DNA from: Amycolatopsis sp. CA-126428
GTDB taxonomy: Bacteria > Actinomycetota > Actinomycetes > Mycobacteriales > Pseudonocardiaceae
DNA: 64,000 bases
Direction of reading: 5' to 3'
NCBI RefSeq assembly: GCF_002904335.1
Contig: NZ_PPHF01000172.1
Location: 1 to 64,000, forward strand
The notes under the pieces were generated by a model that saw nothing but the letters and a program-made list of their open reading frames with translations, was not told where the DNA came from and did no database searches. The translations under genes were made by a program, and so were the position numbers. How positions within the stretch are numbered: position 1 is the stretch's first letter; the number at the start of each line of letters is the position of its first letter. Shown here in pieces: positions 17,827 through 27,227 of this stretch.

Positions 17827-18245
17827 CCCCCGCCAACCACCGGCCGCCCGGCCTCTTCCCGCGGCGGATTGCCGAGCCACCGGCGCTCGCCACGGTCTTC
17901 GTCTCTGGGCACGGTCGAGTCGCTTTCCGAGAGCGTGCGGTCGAGCTATCGGCGGCTGCCATGGTCGTCTTCGTCCCTGAGTGCGAGCGGGTGGCTTTTC
18001 GAGAGTGGGTGGTCGAGCCATCTGCGACCGCCATGGCCGCACTCGTGTCTGCGTGCGATCGGGTCGCCTTTCGGGAGTGGGCGATCGAGCCGTCTGCGAC
18101 CGCCATGGTCATCTTGGTCTTCGAGCCCAGGTGGGTCGTTCTTCGGCTGCAGGCGCTCGAGCCGCTGGCGGCTGCTGCTGCCGCACTCGCCGGTGATCAG
18201 GAGCCAGTGCCGATGGTGAGCGGTCGAGAGCGGGTGGCCGCATGA
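17823..18245 (+). CDS. Repeat-built small ORF between comM and dprA
   Basis: 140-residue ORF whose ATG overlaps the comM stop and whose stop overlaps the dprA ATG, so all three are translationally coupled. Residues about 33-128 are four 24-residue repeats with consensus RVAFREWxxEPSATAM. Each repeat looks like the comM C-terminus (AFRERVAA) joined to the dprA N-terminus (RVAEPPAAALVAFVAEHG). The protein ends SGRERVAA, nearly the same as ComM. It may be a non-functional expansion or a novel fusion peptide; no known domain was recognised. Confidence 0.5.
   Translation: MTPANHRPPGLFPRRIAEPPALATVFVSGHGRVAFRERAVELSAAAMVVFVPECERVAFREWVVEPSATAMAALVSACDRVAFREWAIEPSATAMVILVFEPRWVVLRLQALEPLAAAAAALAGDQEPVPMVSGRERVAA
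17919..18206 (+). repeat. Four 72-bp tandem repeats at the comM-dprA junction
   Basis: Units at 17919-17990, 17991-18062, 18063-18134 and 18135-18206, all exactly 72 bp so the frame is preserved. Units 2 and 3 are closest; unit 4 is most diverged. Related partial copies are the comM 3' end and the dprA 5' end on either side, which suggests expansion of the gene junction itself. Confidence 0.75.
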
Positions 18246-19384
18246 GTGCCGATGAGCTGCGGCAGGCTCGCGCGTACCTGCTGCGGGTGGCCGAGCCACC
18301 GGCGGCCGCCCTCGTGGCGTTCGTGGCCGAGCACGGGCCGATAGCGGCAGCCGCGCGGGTCCGGCGTGGCGACTGCCCGGGCGAGGTGTTCAAGGCAACC
18401 GAGGCGCGACGCGACTACGACCTCGTCAGCCAGGACTTCACCCGAGCCGCCGCGGCCGGCGCCCGGCTCGTCGTGCCCGAGGACGACGAGTGGCCCACCT
18501 GGCCACTGCACGCCCTCGACCTCGCGGCCCGGCAAGGCGTTGCCGAAGCCGTGCAGCCTCTGGCCTTGTGGGTCGCCGGCGACGTTGCGCTCGGCACCGC
18601 AGCCGACCGGGCCGTGGCCATCGTGGGTGCTCGTGCCGCGACGGACTACGGAGAACACCACGCCGCTGAGTTCGCCTACGGGCTGGCCGGCCGGAGCGTG
18701 CCCGTGTTCTCAGGTGCCGCGTACGGCATCGACGGCGCGGCGCACCGCGGCGCGCTCGCTGCCGAGGGCGTCACCGCCGCGGTGTTGGGATGCGCTGTCG
18801 ATGCCGGCTATCCGGCGGGGCACGTCGCGCTGCTGAACCGGATCGTCCGCTCCGGCGGCGCCGTCATCAGCGAATACCCGCCCGGCACCCCGCCGGCGCG
18901 GCACCGCTTCCTCGTCCGCAACCGGCTCATCGCCGCCCTGACCGAGGGCACCCTGGTGGTCGAAGCGGGACGGCGCAGCGGCGCCCGCAACACCGCCAGC
19001 ACCGCCGGCGCCCTCGGCAAGGTGGTGATGGCCCTGCCCGGCCCGGTTACGTCGGGGATGTCCATCGGCTGTCACGAACTGATCCGCGACGCCAAAGCGA
19101 CGCTGGTCTCGACCGTCGACGAAGTCCTCGAGACCGTCGGACGCTTCGGCATCGCCGAGAACACCGTTTCGAGCCGGCCGAAACGGCGCACCGACCGGCT
19201 GGGGCCCGATGCGTTGCGCGCCTTCGAGGCACTGGCTGTGCGCGCCGACCGGTCCGACACCGAGGTCGCGGCCGAATCCGGCCTCCCGTTGCGGCGGGTT
19301 CGGGCGTTGCTGCCCGAACTGGAAATCGACGGATTCGCCGTCCGCGGGGAAGCCGGCTGGCGACGACGGAAGGAAAGCGCGTGA
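18242..19384 (+). CDS. dprA: DNA-processing protein DprA
   Basis: 380 residues. A Rossmann-like core includes SGAAYGIDGAAHRGAL, EYPPGTPPARHRFLVRNRLIAAL and AGRRSGARNTASTAGALG. A C-terminal winged-helix domain (about 310-375) follows a basic linker. DprA loads RecA on incoming single-stranded DNA during transformation and in conjugative or recombinational processes. The start is coupled to the repeat ORF. The N-terminus (RVAEPPAAALVAFVAEHG) is the probable parent of the upstream repeats. Confidence 0.94.
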   Translation: MSADELRQARAYLLRVAEPPAAALVAFVAEHGPIAAAARVRRGDCPGEVFKATEARRDYDLVSQDFTRAAAAGARLVVPEDDEWPTWPLHALDLAARQGVAEAVQPLALWVAGDVALGTAADRAVAIVGARAATDYGEHHAAEFAYGLAGRSVPVFSGAAYGIDGAAHRGALAAEGVTAAVLGCAVDAGYPAGHVALLNRIVRSGGAVISEYPPGTPPARHRFLVRNRLIAALTEGTLVVEAGRRSGARNTASTAGALGKVVMALPGPVTSGMSIGCHELIRDAKATLVSTVDEVLETVGRFGIAENTVSSRPKRRTDRLGPDALRAFEALAVRADRSDTEVAAESGLPLRRVRALLPELEIDGFAVRGEAGWRRRKESA

Positions 19385-19486
19385 CCACGACGAAATCCGG
19401 GCGAATTCGTCGACGGCGTTCGGCCGGTCCGGTGGGGCCGCGTGGCGATCCTTGACCGAAGGCGGTTGTTCGCGCAGCGTGACATC

Positions 19487-20467
19487 ATGCCGTCACCACG
19501 CTCCGGACGGGCCCGCCGTCCCGACCTGCGCGCGCTGCGAGCCGCCTTGCCCGAGCCCGTGCGGGCCGTCGTCACCGCCTACGAACGGCACCTCGGGCTC
19601 GAACGCGGCCTGTCCGCGCACACCGTCCGGGCGTACGTCGGCGATGCGGTGGCGCTGCTGGGGTTCGTCGTGGACGGTGGCAGCGAAGTCGAGGAGCTGG
19701 ACCTCGCGCGACTGCGCGCGTGGCTCGCCGCCCAGCAGTCCGGCGGGGCGAGCCGGACGACGCTCGCCCGGCGGGCCGCCTCGGCGCGGACGTTCACCGC
19801 CTGGGCGCACCGCACCGGTGTTTTGGCCACGGACCCGGGCGGCCGGCTCGCGGCGCCGCGAGCGCACCGCACCCTGCCCGGGGTGCTGCGGGCCGGGCAG
19901 GCGGGGGAAGTCATGCAGGCGTCGGCCGCCGGCGCGGCGCAGCGGGATCCCGTCGCCCTGCGTGATCGCGCGATCGTCGAACTGCTCTACGCCACCGGCA
20001 TCCGCGTGTCCGAGTTGTGCGGGCTGGACGTCGGTGGGGCCGATTTCTCCCGTCGTGTCGTGACGGTAATGGGGAAGGGCGGCAAGGAACGGGTCGTCCC
20101 GTTCGGCGTTCCGGCGGCGGAGGCGCTCACCGACTGGATCGACGAGGGGCGGCCGAAGGTCATCGCCGAAAGCGGTGGTGAGAGCGTCGAGCCCGCGCTT
20201 TTCCTGGGTGTCCGGGGCAAACGCGTCGACCCGCGCGCGGTGCGGCGCGTCGTGCACGACGCCGTCACGGCGGTGCCCGGAGCGCTCGACATGGGGCCCC
20301 ACGGCCTGCGGCATTCCGCCGCGACGCATCTGCTCGAAGGGGGTGCCGATCTCAGGAGCGTTCAGGAACTGCTTGGTCACGCTACGCTTGCCACAACGCA
20401 GCTCTACACTCATGTGACCGTCGACCGGTTGAAAGCGATCCATGACCGAGCGCACCCCAGGGCCTGA
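19487..20467 (+). CDS. xerC: Tyrosine recombinase XerC
   Basis: About 326 residues. It has an N-terminal core-binding domain ([19 protein letters not shown]) and a C-terminal catalytic domain with the full set: Arg in ATGIRVSEL, Lys in GKGGKER, HxLR in [11 protein letters not shown], His in [14 protein letters not shown] and the Tyr nucleophile there. It resolves chromosome dimers at dif. ATG 19487 is used; an in-frame GTG at 19442 would add 15 residues. It overlaps the sigma factor gene by 26 bp if that gene starts at 20442. Confidence 0.93.
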   Translation: MPSPRSGRARRPDLRALRAALPEPVRAVVTAYERHLGLERGLSAHTVRAYVGDAVALLGFVVDGGSEVEELDLARLRAWLAAQQSGGASRTTLARRAASARTFTAWAHRTGVLATDPGGRLAAPRAHRTLPGVLRAGQAGEVMQASAAGAAQRDPVALRDRAIVELLYATGIRVSELCGLDVGGADFSRRVVTVMGKGGKERVVPFGVPAAEALTDWIDEGRPKVIAESGGESVEPALFLGVRGKRVDPRAVRRVVHDAVTAVPGALDMGPHGLRHSAATHLLEGGADLRSVQELLGHATLATTQLYTHVTVDRLKAIHDRAHPRA

Positions 20468-21425
20468 GGCGGCCGGGGGAGGCTCACCGGGGTCGTCACC
20501 AGCAGGACTGGCGGCGCACGCGCATCCGCACGAGCACGGAGATGACACTGAGCCGCATGCCGAGAACGACTGTGCAATGACCGCAGGCCCGCACGTGACC
20601 GAAGCCGCCGGAGTGACCACTCACGGTGAGGCTGCCGCGCCCGCGGAAACCCGGGCCGGCTACGACGTCGATGCCGGGATCGCGGCTCTGTGGCAGCAGT
20701 TCGCCGACAGCCCGGACCAGGCGTCGCGCGATCGGCTCGTGCTGCACTACGCCCCGCTGGTCAAGTACGTCGCCGGCCGGGTCGGCACCGGGCTGCCCAC
20801 CCACATCGACGTGGGCGACCTCGTGCAGTCGGGCATCTTCGGGCTCGTCGACGCGATCGAGAAGTTCGATCCGGAGCGCGGCCTGCGTTTCGAGACCTAC
20901 GCGATGCAGCGCATCCGCGGTGCGATCCTCGATGACCTCCGTTCGCAGGACTGGGTGCCGCGTGCGGTGCGCAGCAAGGCCAAGGAGGCTGAGCGCGCGA
21001 TGGAGCGCCTCGGCGCCCGCCTGCACCGCACCCCGACCGACGCGGAGCTCGCCACCGAACTCGGCATCGGTCTCGACGACCTGCGCGACTTCTACGGCCA
21101 GCTGCAGCTGACCAGCGTCGTCGCGCTGGAGGACCTGGTGGCCGCGGGCAAGGACAGTGGCTCGCTGGTCGACACGCTGCCCGACGACGACGCCGTCGAC
21201 CCGGTCGCGGTGCTCGTCGACCAGGACAACCGCCGCCAGCTCGCCCAGGCGATCGCGCAGCTGACCGAGCGGGACAAGATCGTGGTCAGCCTCTACTACT
21301 TCGAAAGCCTGACCCTCGCCGAGATCGGCAAGGTCCTCGGGGTCACGGAGTCGCGGGTGAGCCAGCTGCACACGCGGGCGGTCATGCGGCTGCGCGCCAA
21401 GCTGGTCGAGCAGACCGGCGTCTGA
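20442..21425 (+). CDS. whiG: RNA polymerase sigma factor, WhiG/FliA family
   Basis: Up to 327 residues. It contains sigma region 2 ([53 protein letters not shown]), region 3 and region 4.2 ([25 protein letters not shown]), diagnostic of the motility/sporulation sigma group. In Streptomyces WhiG commits aerial hyphae to sporulation and is held by RsiG with c-di-GMP. The first 45 residues are His/Ala/Pro-rich; an internal ATG at 20577 could be the true start. It lies between xerC and rpsB as expected in actinobacteria. Confidence 0.92.
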   Translation: MTERTPGPEAAGGGSPGSSPAGLAAHAHPHEHGDDTEPHAENDCAMTAGPHVTEAAGVTTHGEAAAPAETRAGYDVDAGIAALWQQFADSPDQASRDRLVLHYAPLVKYVAGRVGTGLPTHIDVGDLVQSGIFGLVDAIEKFDPERGLRFETYAMQRIRGAILDDLRSQDWVPRAVRSKAKEAERAMERLGARLHRTPTDAELATELGIGLDDLRDFYGQLQLTSVVALEDLVAAGKDSGSLVDTLPDDDAVDPVAVLVDQDNRRQLAQAIAQLTERDKIVVSLYYFESLTLAEIGKVLGVTESRVSQLHTRAVMRLRAKLVEQTGV

Positions 21426-22367
21426 TCACCGACCACCTCCCCACGGCTTGAGCCGGAATTCGCCCACCTCGCCGGTCAGCGCGAGGGGATCGACGTACTC
21501 CTCGCCCCGCCGCACACCCCAGTGCAGGCACGCGGCCACCGTGCAGCCGGGATGCCCGGCGAGGACGGTGCCGAGCACTTGGCCTCGGTAGACCTGTTCG
21601 CCCACGGCCACTTTCGGTACGACGGGTTCGTAGGTGGTCCGCAGCCCACCGTCGTGGTCGACGGAGAGCACGGGCCGCCCGCCCACGGCACCCGCGAAGA
21701 CGACGACACCCGCATCGGCGGCCAGCACGTCCTGCCCGGGCACGGCGGCCAGGTCCACTCCGCGATGACCGGGTCCGAACGGCGTATCGGGGGCATCGAA
21801 ATACTTGGTGATCACCGGAACGGGTGACAGTGGCCAGGAGAGTCGCGATTGCCGCGCGGTCAGAGGACCGTCGGCGCCAGGTCCGGCCGCGATGGACCGC
21901 GGCGCTGCCGGGGCGATCATGAAGGCGATCGCCCACGGTGCGGCCAGCCCCAGCGTGGACTCGAGAAAATCTGTCGGCGCCTGCGCGGCCTCGGCGGAAC
22001 CGGTCCGCATTTCCCCGGCCGGGGAGGCTGCGCGCTGATCCGACCACGGGTGTGCGGTCGATGCGAGCCCACTTGCCCGCGACCTGGGAGGTGTCGCTAC
22101 CCCCAGCGCTGGCGAGCCCAGCGCCGCTGAGCCCGGCGCCGGCGGGGCCAGGCCGTGCGTCCAAGGCTCTGCTCGCGGAGGCTGGGATTCACCTGTTCGA
22201 GCCACACCTGTCCCCAGGGACGTCGTCGGAGGCATCTCGCCTCCCCAAGCCACCGCTCCCGGTGCTCGAACGCTTATGTCTCCACCTGCTACCACCCCTC
22301 CGAAAAGCGCCATGACCAGCGCAATCGTGCCCAATAGCCACCCCGGCACCCACCGCCGGACCCGCAT
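21426..22367 (-). CDS. M23-family peptidase (LytM domain), membrane-anchored
   Basis: About 313 residues. It has an N-terminal signal or anchor (VPGWLLGTIALVMALFGGVV), a long Pro/Ala linker, a possible second hydrophobic segment near 145-160 and a C-terminal M23 domain. Visible elements are HRGVDL and HWGVRRG, which give two of the zinc-site residues. It is the usual actinobacterial gene between whiG and rpsB and probably hydrolyses peptidoglycan crosslinks. The stop abuts the whiG stop (convergent). A Met at 22379 is an alternative start. Confidence 0.88.
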   Translation of the reverse strand: MRVRRWVPGWLLGTIALVMALFGGVVAGGDISVRAPGAVAWGGEMPPTTSLGTGVARTGESQPPRAEPWTHGLAPPAPGSAALGSPALGVATPPRSRASGLASTAHPWSDQRAASPAGEMRTGSAEAAQAPTDFLESTLGLAAPWAIAFMIAPAAPRSIAAGPGADGPLTARQSRLSWPLSPVPVITKYFDAPDTPFGPGHRGVDLAAVPGQDVLAADAGVVVFAGAVGGRPVLSVDHDGGLRTTYEPVVPKVAVGEQVYRGQVLGTVLAGHPGCTVAACLHWGVRRGEEYVDPLALTGEVGEFRLKPWGGGR

Positions 22368-22481
22368 GATCGACTCCATGACTCCAGGGTGGGGGAGGCC
22401 GGTGCGTCATGGGGGGCCGATGCCGAATCTGTGGATAACCGGACCCGATGTGGACAACTGCGTCACCCAGTGGCCGCCGGT

Positions 22482-22511
22482 GGGGGAGGGGGTGGTGGGA
22501 GGGGGTAGAAT
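22482..22511 (+). promoter_or_regulatory. rpsB promoter with G-quadruplex-type tract
   Basis: TAGAAT at 22506-22511 is a good -10 box. Directly before it, at 22482-22505, four runs of 3-5 G (GGGGG, GGGGG, GGG, GGGGG) are separated by 1-4 nt, a canonical G-quadruplex motif lying where the -35 should be. The 235-bp leader from here to rpsB holds no gene that I can support. Confidence 0.55.
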
Positions 22512-22745
22512 CTTCTGCGCAGTCCGTTTCAGCGGGCTGACTTCGCGTGCACGTGCGCGTTCCCCGGTCTGGAAGCAGCCGGGCGGGCGCACGGGGTCCG
22601 GCGGTCCCTGGGAGATCTTCACCCCCGGGGTCCGGGCACCGGCACGGGCACCAGGGCGAACGGCCACCCGGCCGCGAGCGACAAACCGAGCAGCGCGTCA
22701 GCGGAAGCGAAGCGCGCACTACACAGAAGAGGTGTGATTCCGGCA

Positions 22746-23621
22746 ATGGCCGTCGTCACCATGAAGCAGCTGCTCGACAGCGGCGTGCACTTCGGGCACC
22801 AGACCCGCCGGTGGAACCCGAAGATGAAGCGCTACATCTTCACCGAGCGCAATGGCATCTACATCATCGACCTGCAGCAGACGCTGACCTACATCGACCG
22901 TGCGTACGAATTCATCAAGGAAACCGTCGCGCACGGCGGCACCATCATGTTCGTCGGCACCAAGAAGCAGGCTCAGGAAGCCATCGCCAACGAGGCCGCG
23001 CGCGTGGGCATGCCCTACGTCAACCAGCGCTGGCTCGGCGGCATGCTGACCAACTTCCAGACCGTGCACAAGCGTCTCCTCCGCCTCAAGGAGCTCGAGG
23101 CTCGTGAGCAGACCGGCGGCTTCGAAGGTCTCACCAAGCGCGAGATCCTGACGCTGACCCGCGAGAAGGACAAGCTCGAGAAGACCCTCGGCGGCATCCG
23201 CGACATGGCGAAGGTGCCGAGCGCGGTGTGGATCGTCGACACGAAGAAGGAGCACATCGCCGTCGGCGAGGCTCGGAAGCTGAACATCCCGGTCGTCGCG
23301 ATCCTGGACACCAACTGCGACCCGGACGAGGTCGACTACCCGATCCCGGGCAACGACGACGCCATCCGGTCGGCCGCGCTGCTGACCAAGGTCGTCGCCG
23401 AGGCCGCGGCCGCCGGTCTGATGGCCCGCTCCAGCCGCAACGGTGCTTCGGCCGACACGAAGCCGGAGCCGGGCGTCGCCGCCGACGAGCCGCTGGCCGA
23501 GTGGGAGAAGGAGCTGCTCGCCGGCTCCGAGACCGCCGCCGCCGACGCGACCGAAGCCGCCGCTGCCGTCGAGGCGGCCCCGGCCGAGGCCGCCACCGAG
23601 CAGGCGACCGCCTCCTCCTGA
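22746..23621 (+). CDS. rpsB: 30S ribosomal protein uS2
   Basis: 291 residues starting [19 protein letters not shown]. The conserved fold includes [35 protein letters not shown] and the [15 protein letters not shown] block. The tail after about residue 250 is Ala/Glu-rich, as in other actinobacteria. The ATG at 22746 is preferred over a GTG four codons earlier because GAAGAGG lies upstream and homology begins there. It is followed by a hairpin and tsf. Confidence 0.96.
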   Translation: MAVVTMKQLLDSGVHFGHQTRRWNPKMKRYIFTERNGIYIIDLQQTLTYIDRAYEFIKETVAHGGTIMFVGTKKQAQEAIANEAARVGMPYVNQRWLGGMLTNFQTVHKRLLRLKELEAREQTGGFEGLTKREILTLTREKDKLEKTLGGIRDMAKVPSAVWIVDTKKEHIAVGEARKLNIPVVAILDTNCDPDEVDYPIPGNDDAIRSAALLTKVVAEAAAAGLMARSSRNGASADTKPEPGVAADEPLAEWEKELLAGSETAAADATEAAAAVEAAPAEAATEQATASS

Positions 23622-23631
23622 CGCTCCACCG

Positions 23632-23669
23632 CCCGTGCGGCCGTGCCCCTGGGGGCCCGGCCGCACGGG
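23632..23669 (+). terminator. Attenuator hairpin between rpsB and tsf
   Basis: A perfect 12-bp stem (CCCGTGCGGCCG / CGGCCGCACGGG) with a 14-nt loop, lacking a U-run. It probably lowers read-through from rpsB into tsf, a common arrangement. Confidence 0.7.
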
Positions 23670-23712
23670 TGTAGCAACCCACAGATTTCCTGCAAAGGAC
23701 GGATTTACCAGA

Positions 23713-24528
23713 ATGGCGAACTACACCGCCGCTGACGTGAAGCGCCTGCGCGAGATGACCGGCGCCGGCATGATGGACTGCAAGAAGGCCCTCGAGGAGA
23801 ACGGCGGCGACTTCGACAAGGCCGTCGAGTTCCTCCGCATCAAGGGTGCCAAGGACGTCGGCAAGCGCGCCGAGCGCGCCACCGCCGAGGGCCTGGTCAC
23901 CGGCGACGGCGGCGTCCTCATCGAGCTCGACTCCGAGACCGACTTCGTCGCGAAGAACGCCGACTTCCAGGCGCTCGCCGCGAAGATCGTCGAGGTCGCG
24001 AAGACCGTCAAGACCTCCGACGTCGAGGCGCTCAAGGCTGCCGAGCTCGACGGCAAGACCGTCAACGAGGTCGTCCAGGAGCTCTCGGCCCGCATCGGCG
24101 AGAAGCTCGAGCTGCGCCGCGTCGTGGCCTTCGAGGGCCAGACCGCGACCTACCTGCACCGCCGTGGCTCCGATCTGCCGCCGGCCGTCGGCGTGCTCGT
24201 CGAGTTCACCGGTGACGACACCGACGCCGCCCGTGGTGCCGCCATGCAGGTCGCCGCGCTGCGCGCGAAGTACCTGACCCGCGACGAGGTGCCGGCCGAG
24301 ATCGTCGAGAACGAGCGCCGCATCGCCGAGCAGACCGCCCGCGAAGAAGGCAAGCCGGAGCAGGCCATGCCGAAGATCATCGAGGGCAAGGTCAACGCTT
24401 ACTACAAGGACAACGTCCTGCTTGAGCAGCCGTCGGTCAAGGACAACAAGAAGACCGTCAAGGCCCTGCTCGACGCGGCCGGCGTGACGCTGACCAAGTT
24501 CGCGCGCTTCGAGGTCGGCCAGGCCTGA
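23713..24528 (+). CDS. tsf: Elongation factor Ts
   Basis: 271 residues. The N-terminal UBA-like domain ([27 protein letters not shown]) is followed by the core containing TDFVAKN that inserts into EF-Tu to release GDP. Length matches actinobacterial EF-Ts. The ATG at 23713 has a GGACGG ribosome site. A strong terminator follows. Confidence 0.97.
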   Translation: MANYTAADVKRLREMTGAGMMDCKKALEENGGDFDKAVEFLRIKGAKDVGKRAERATAEGLVTGDGGVLIELDSETDFVAKNADFQALAAKIVEVAKTVKTSDVEALKAAELDGKTVNEVVQELSARIGEKLELRRVVAFEGQTATYLHRRGSDLPPAVGVLVEFTGDDTDAARGAAMQVAALRAKYLTRDEVPAEIVENERRIAEQTAREEGKPEQAMPKIIEGKVNAYYKDNVLLEQPSVKDNKKTVKALLDAAGVTLTKFARFEVGQA

Positions 24529-24557
24529 CGTCAGGCCAGGGCGTAGGTTCTACCCCC

Positions 24558-24596
24558 ACAGTGCCCCGTCTCCGTCCATCGGGGACGGGGCACTGT
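24558..24596 (+). terminator. Terminator after tsf
   Basis: A perfect 13-bp stem (ACAGTGCCCCGTC / GACGGGGCACTGT) with a 13-nt loop, 30 bp after the tsf stop. There is no strong U-run, which is usual in high-GC hosts. Confidence 0.8.
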
Positions 24597-24645
24597 CGGG
24601 TCCAGAGGAATTCACAGCGGTCGAGGGGCGTAGGAGGCGACATAG

Positions 24646-25389
24646 ATGGGTGACCGGGTCGAAGGTGGCTACCGCCGGGTGCTGCTGAAACTGGGCGGCG
24701 AGATGTTCGGCGGTGGTTCGATCGGCGTCGATCCGGACGTCGTCCACTCGGTCGCGCAGCAGATCGCCGACGTCGCCCGCACCGGCGTCCAGGTCGCGGT
24801 CGTGATCGGCGGCGGCAACTACTTCCGGGGCGCGGAGCTGTCGCAGCGCGGCATGGACCGCGACCGCGCCGACTACATGGCGATGCTGGGCACCGTGATG
24901 AACTGCCTCGCGCTGCAGGACTTCCTGGAGAAGGAGGGCCTGCCCACCCGCGTGCAGACCGCCATCACGATGGGCCAGGTCGCCGAGCCCTACATCCCGC
25001 GCCGCGCCGAGCGGCACCTGGAGAAGGGCCGCGTCGTGATCTTCGGCGCCGGGGTCGGCATGCCGTACTTCTCCACCGACACCGCGGCCGCGCAGCGGGC
25101 GCTCGAGCTGGGCTGCGAAGCCGTGCTGATGGCGAAGGCCGTCGACGGCGTCTACACCGCGGACCCGAAGGCCGACCCCACCGCCGAGATGTTCCGCGAG
25201 ATCACCCACCGCGAGGTGCTGGAGCGGGATCTCAAGGTGGCCGACGCGACGGCGTTCAGCCTCTGCATGGACAACAACATGCCGATCATCGTGTTCAACC
25301 TGCTCACCGAGGGGAACATCGCCCGCGCGGTGAGTGGTGAAAGAATCGGCACGTTGGTCAGCACCCCCACTGCCGGGGTGCCGGCCTAG
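24646..25389 (+). CDS. pyrH: Uridylate kinase
   Basis: 247 residues of the amino-acid-kinase fold: [10 protein letters not shown] at the N-terminus, [25 protein letters not shown] and [12 protein letters not shown]. It phosphorylates UMP to UDP and is a hexamer in bacteria. ATG start with GTAGGAGG upstream. Confidence 0.96.
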   Translation: MGDRVEGGYRRVLLKLGGEMFGGGSIGVDPDVVHSVAQQIADVARTGVQVAVVIGGGNYFRGAELSQRGMDRDRADYMAMLGTVMNCLALQDFLEKEGLPTRVQTAITMGQVAEPYIPRRAERHLEKGRVVIFGAGVGMPYFSTDTAAAQRALELGCEAVLMAKAVDGVYTADPKADPTAEMFREITHREVLERDLKVADATAFSLCMDNNMPIIVFNLLTEGNIARAVSGERIGTLVSTPTAGVPA

Positions 25390-25437
25390 ACCTGCTGGGA
25401 TCAGCAAGCGCCACCCATCACAACAACGGGAGTAGCC

Positions 25438-25995
25438 GTGATCGACGAGACCCTCCTCGATGCCGAGGAGAAGATGGAAAAAGCGGTGTCCGTCGCCAAG
25501 GATGATCTGACGTCGGTGCGCACCGGCCGGGCCACCCCGTCGATGTTCTCGCGCATCGTCGTCGAGTACTACGGCGCGCCGACCCCGCTGAACCAGCTGG
25601 CCAGCGTGAACGTGCCGGAGGCGCGGATGGCGCTGATCAAGCCGTACGACCAGACCCAGCTCGTCGCGATCGAAAAGGCCATCCGCGAGTCCGACCTCGG
25701 GGTCAACCCGAGCAACGACGGTAACGTGATCCGGATCGTCATCCCGCAGCTCACCGAGGAGCGGCGCAAGGAGATGGTCAAGGTGGCCAAGAGCAAGGGC
25801 GAGGACGCGCGGGTGACCATCCGCAGCATCCGCCGCAAGGCCAAGGAAGAGCTCGACCGCATCGGCAAGGACGGCGAAGCGGGCGAAGACGAGGTCGTGC
25901 GCGCGGAGAAGGAGCTGCAGAACCTCACCGACACGTACTCGCACAAGGTCGACGAGCTGGTCAAGCACAAGGAAGCCGAGCTGCTCGAGGTCTGA
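25438..25995 (+). CDS. frr: Ribosome recycling factor
   Basis: 185 residues. The tRNA-mimic two-domain protein is recognised by [29 protein letters not shown] and the C-terminal helix ending [15 protein letters not shown] start after GGGAGTAGCC. The stop overlaps the cdsA ATG (TGATG), so the pair is coupled. Confidence 0.96.
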   Translation: MIDETLLDAEEKMEKAVSVAKDDLTSVRTGRATPSMFSRIVVEYYGAPTPLNQLASVNVPEARMALIKPYDQTQLVAIEKAIRESDLGVNPSNDGNVIRIVIPQLTEERRKEMVKVAKSKGEDARVTIRSIRRKAKEELDRIGKDGEAGEDEVVRAEKELQNLTDTYSHKVDELVKHKEAELLEV

Positions 25996-27227
25996 TGGCA
26001 AAGGTGAGCGAGGAACGCGAGGACCGGGTGGACGCCACCGGAGCACACCCGGCGGCCGCGCCCGGGACGCCGGAGCCGGGTGACGCCGGCACCCCGGCCA
26101 CGCCGGAGTTCCCGGGAACCGCCGGGGCGCCGGCCTCTGCGGGCGAGGCTTCGGCGACCTCGGAAAACGGCCGCGCAGCGGGGACGCCGGTCGTGCCGGA
26201 GGCTTCGGGCGCCGGCGAAGCGGCCCGGTTGTCGGCCGCCGGAACCGCCGCCGCGGAAACGCCGGCGGGCTCGCGGGCCGATGCTGCGGGCGACGCTTCG
26301 ACGACCGCCGGAGCAGGAGCCGCTGCCGGTGGCGTGGCGGCGGAAACGCCATCGGCGAACGGCGTGGCGGCCGGGGCAACCGCGGCCGCCGAACCGGCGC
26401 CGGAGGCCAAGAAGGCCTCCAAGGCCGGCCGGAACCTGCCCGCGGCCATCGGGGTGGCGCTGCTGCTCGGCGCCGCGATCATCGTTTCCCTGCTCACCGT
26501 TCGCTACCTGTTCATCGGGATCATCGCGGTCGCGATCGCGGTCGGCACCTTCGAATTCGCCGGGGTGCTGCGCCGGGTCGCCGACATCCGGGTCGCGATG
26601 ATCCCGGTGCTCGTCGGCGGGCAGGCGATGATCTGGCTCGCCTGGCCGTTCGGCCGGGAGGGCGCGCTCACCGCGTTCGTCCTCACCGTGCTCGCCTGCC
26701 TGCTGTGGCGGCTGCCCGGCGGCGCGAAGGGCTACCTGCGCGACATCAGCGCGTCCACCTTCGCCGCCGCCTACCTGCCGCTCTTCGGTGCCTTCGCGGC
26801 GATGCTCGTACCGCCGTCGGACGGCGTCGGGCGGGTCCTCACCTTCCTGATCGGCGTCGTCGCGTCGGACACCGGTGGCTACATCGCCGGCGTGCTCGGC
26901 GGTAAGCACCCGATGGCGCCCACCATCAGCCCGAAGAAGACCTGGGAAGGCTTCGCGGGTTCGGTGATCGGCGGCGTCGTGGCCGGAGCGCTGACGCTCA
27001 GCCTGCTGCTCGACGGCCACGTCTGGCAGGGCGTGATCTTCGGCGTCGCCATCGTGCTGACCGCGACCCTCGGCGACCTCGTCGAGTCGCTGATCAAGCG
27101 CGACCTCGGCGTCAAGGACATGGGCACGCTGCTGCCCGGGCACGGCGGGATCATGGACCGCCTCGACTCGCTGCTGCCCTCGGCCGTCGTGTCCTGGCTG
27201 CTGCTTTCGGCGTTCGTGCCGGTCTAG
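25995..27227 (+). CDS. cdsA: Phosphatidate cytidylyltransferase with long low-complexity N-terminus
   Basis: 410 residues. The C-terminal two thirds is the polytopic CDP-diacylglycerol synthase with the family signature around KRDLGVKDMGTLLPGHGGIMDRLDS. The first 140 residues are almost entirely Ala, Gly, Pro, Glu and Thr with no predicted fold, then a Lys-rich stretch before helix 1. The enzyme makes CDP-diacylglycerol from phosphatidate and CTP. It overlaps the converging VOC gene stop by four bases. Confidence 0.94.
   Translation: MAKVSEEREDRVDATGAHPAAAPGTPEPGDAGTPATPEFPGTAGAPASAGEASATSENGRAAGTPVVPEASGAGEAARLSAAGTAAAETPAGSRADAAGDASTTAGAGAAAGGVAAETPSANGVAAGATAAAEPAPEAKKASKAGRNLPAAIGVALLLGAAIIVSLLTVRYLFIGIIAVAIAVGTFEFAGVLRRVADIRVAMIPVLVGGQAMIWLAWPFGREGALTAFVLTVLACLLWRLPGGAKGYLRDISASTFAAAYLPLFGAFAAMLVPPSDGVGRVLTFLIGVVASDTGGYIAGVLGGKHPMAPTISPKKTWEGFAGSVIGGVVAGALTLSLLLDGHVWQGVIFGVAIVLTATLGDLVESLIKRDLGVKDMGTLLPGHGGIMDRLDSLLPSAVVSWLLLSAFVPV

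Noticed and set aside
17919-18206. CRISPR array
   Set aside because: The 72-bp units are contiguous and protein-coding, without unique spacers.
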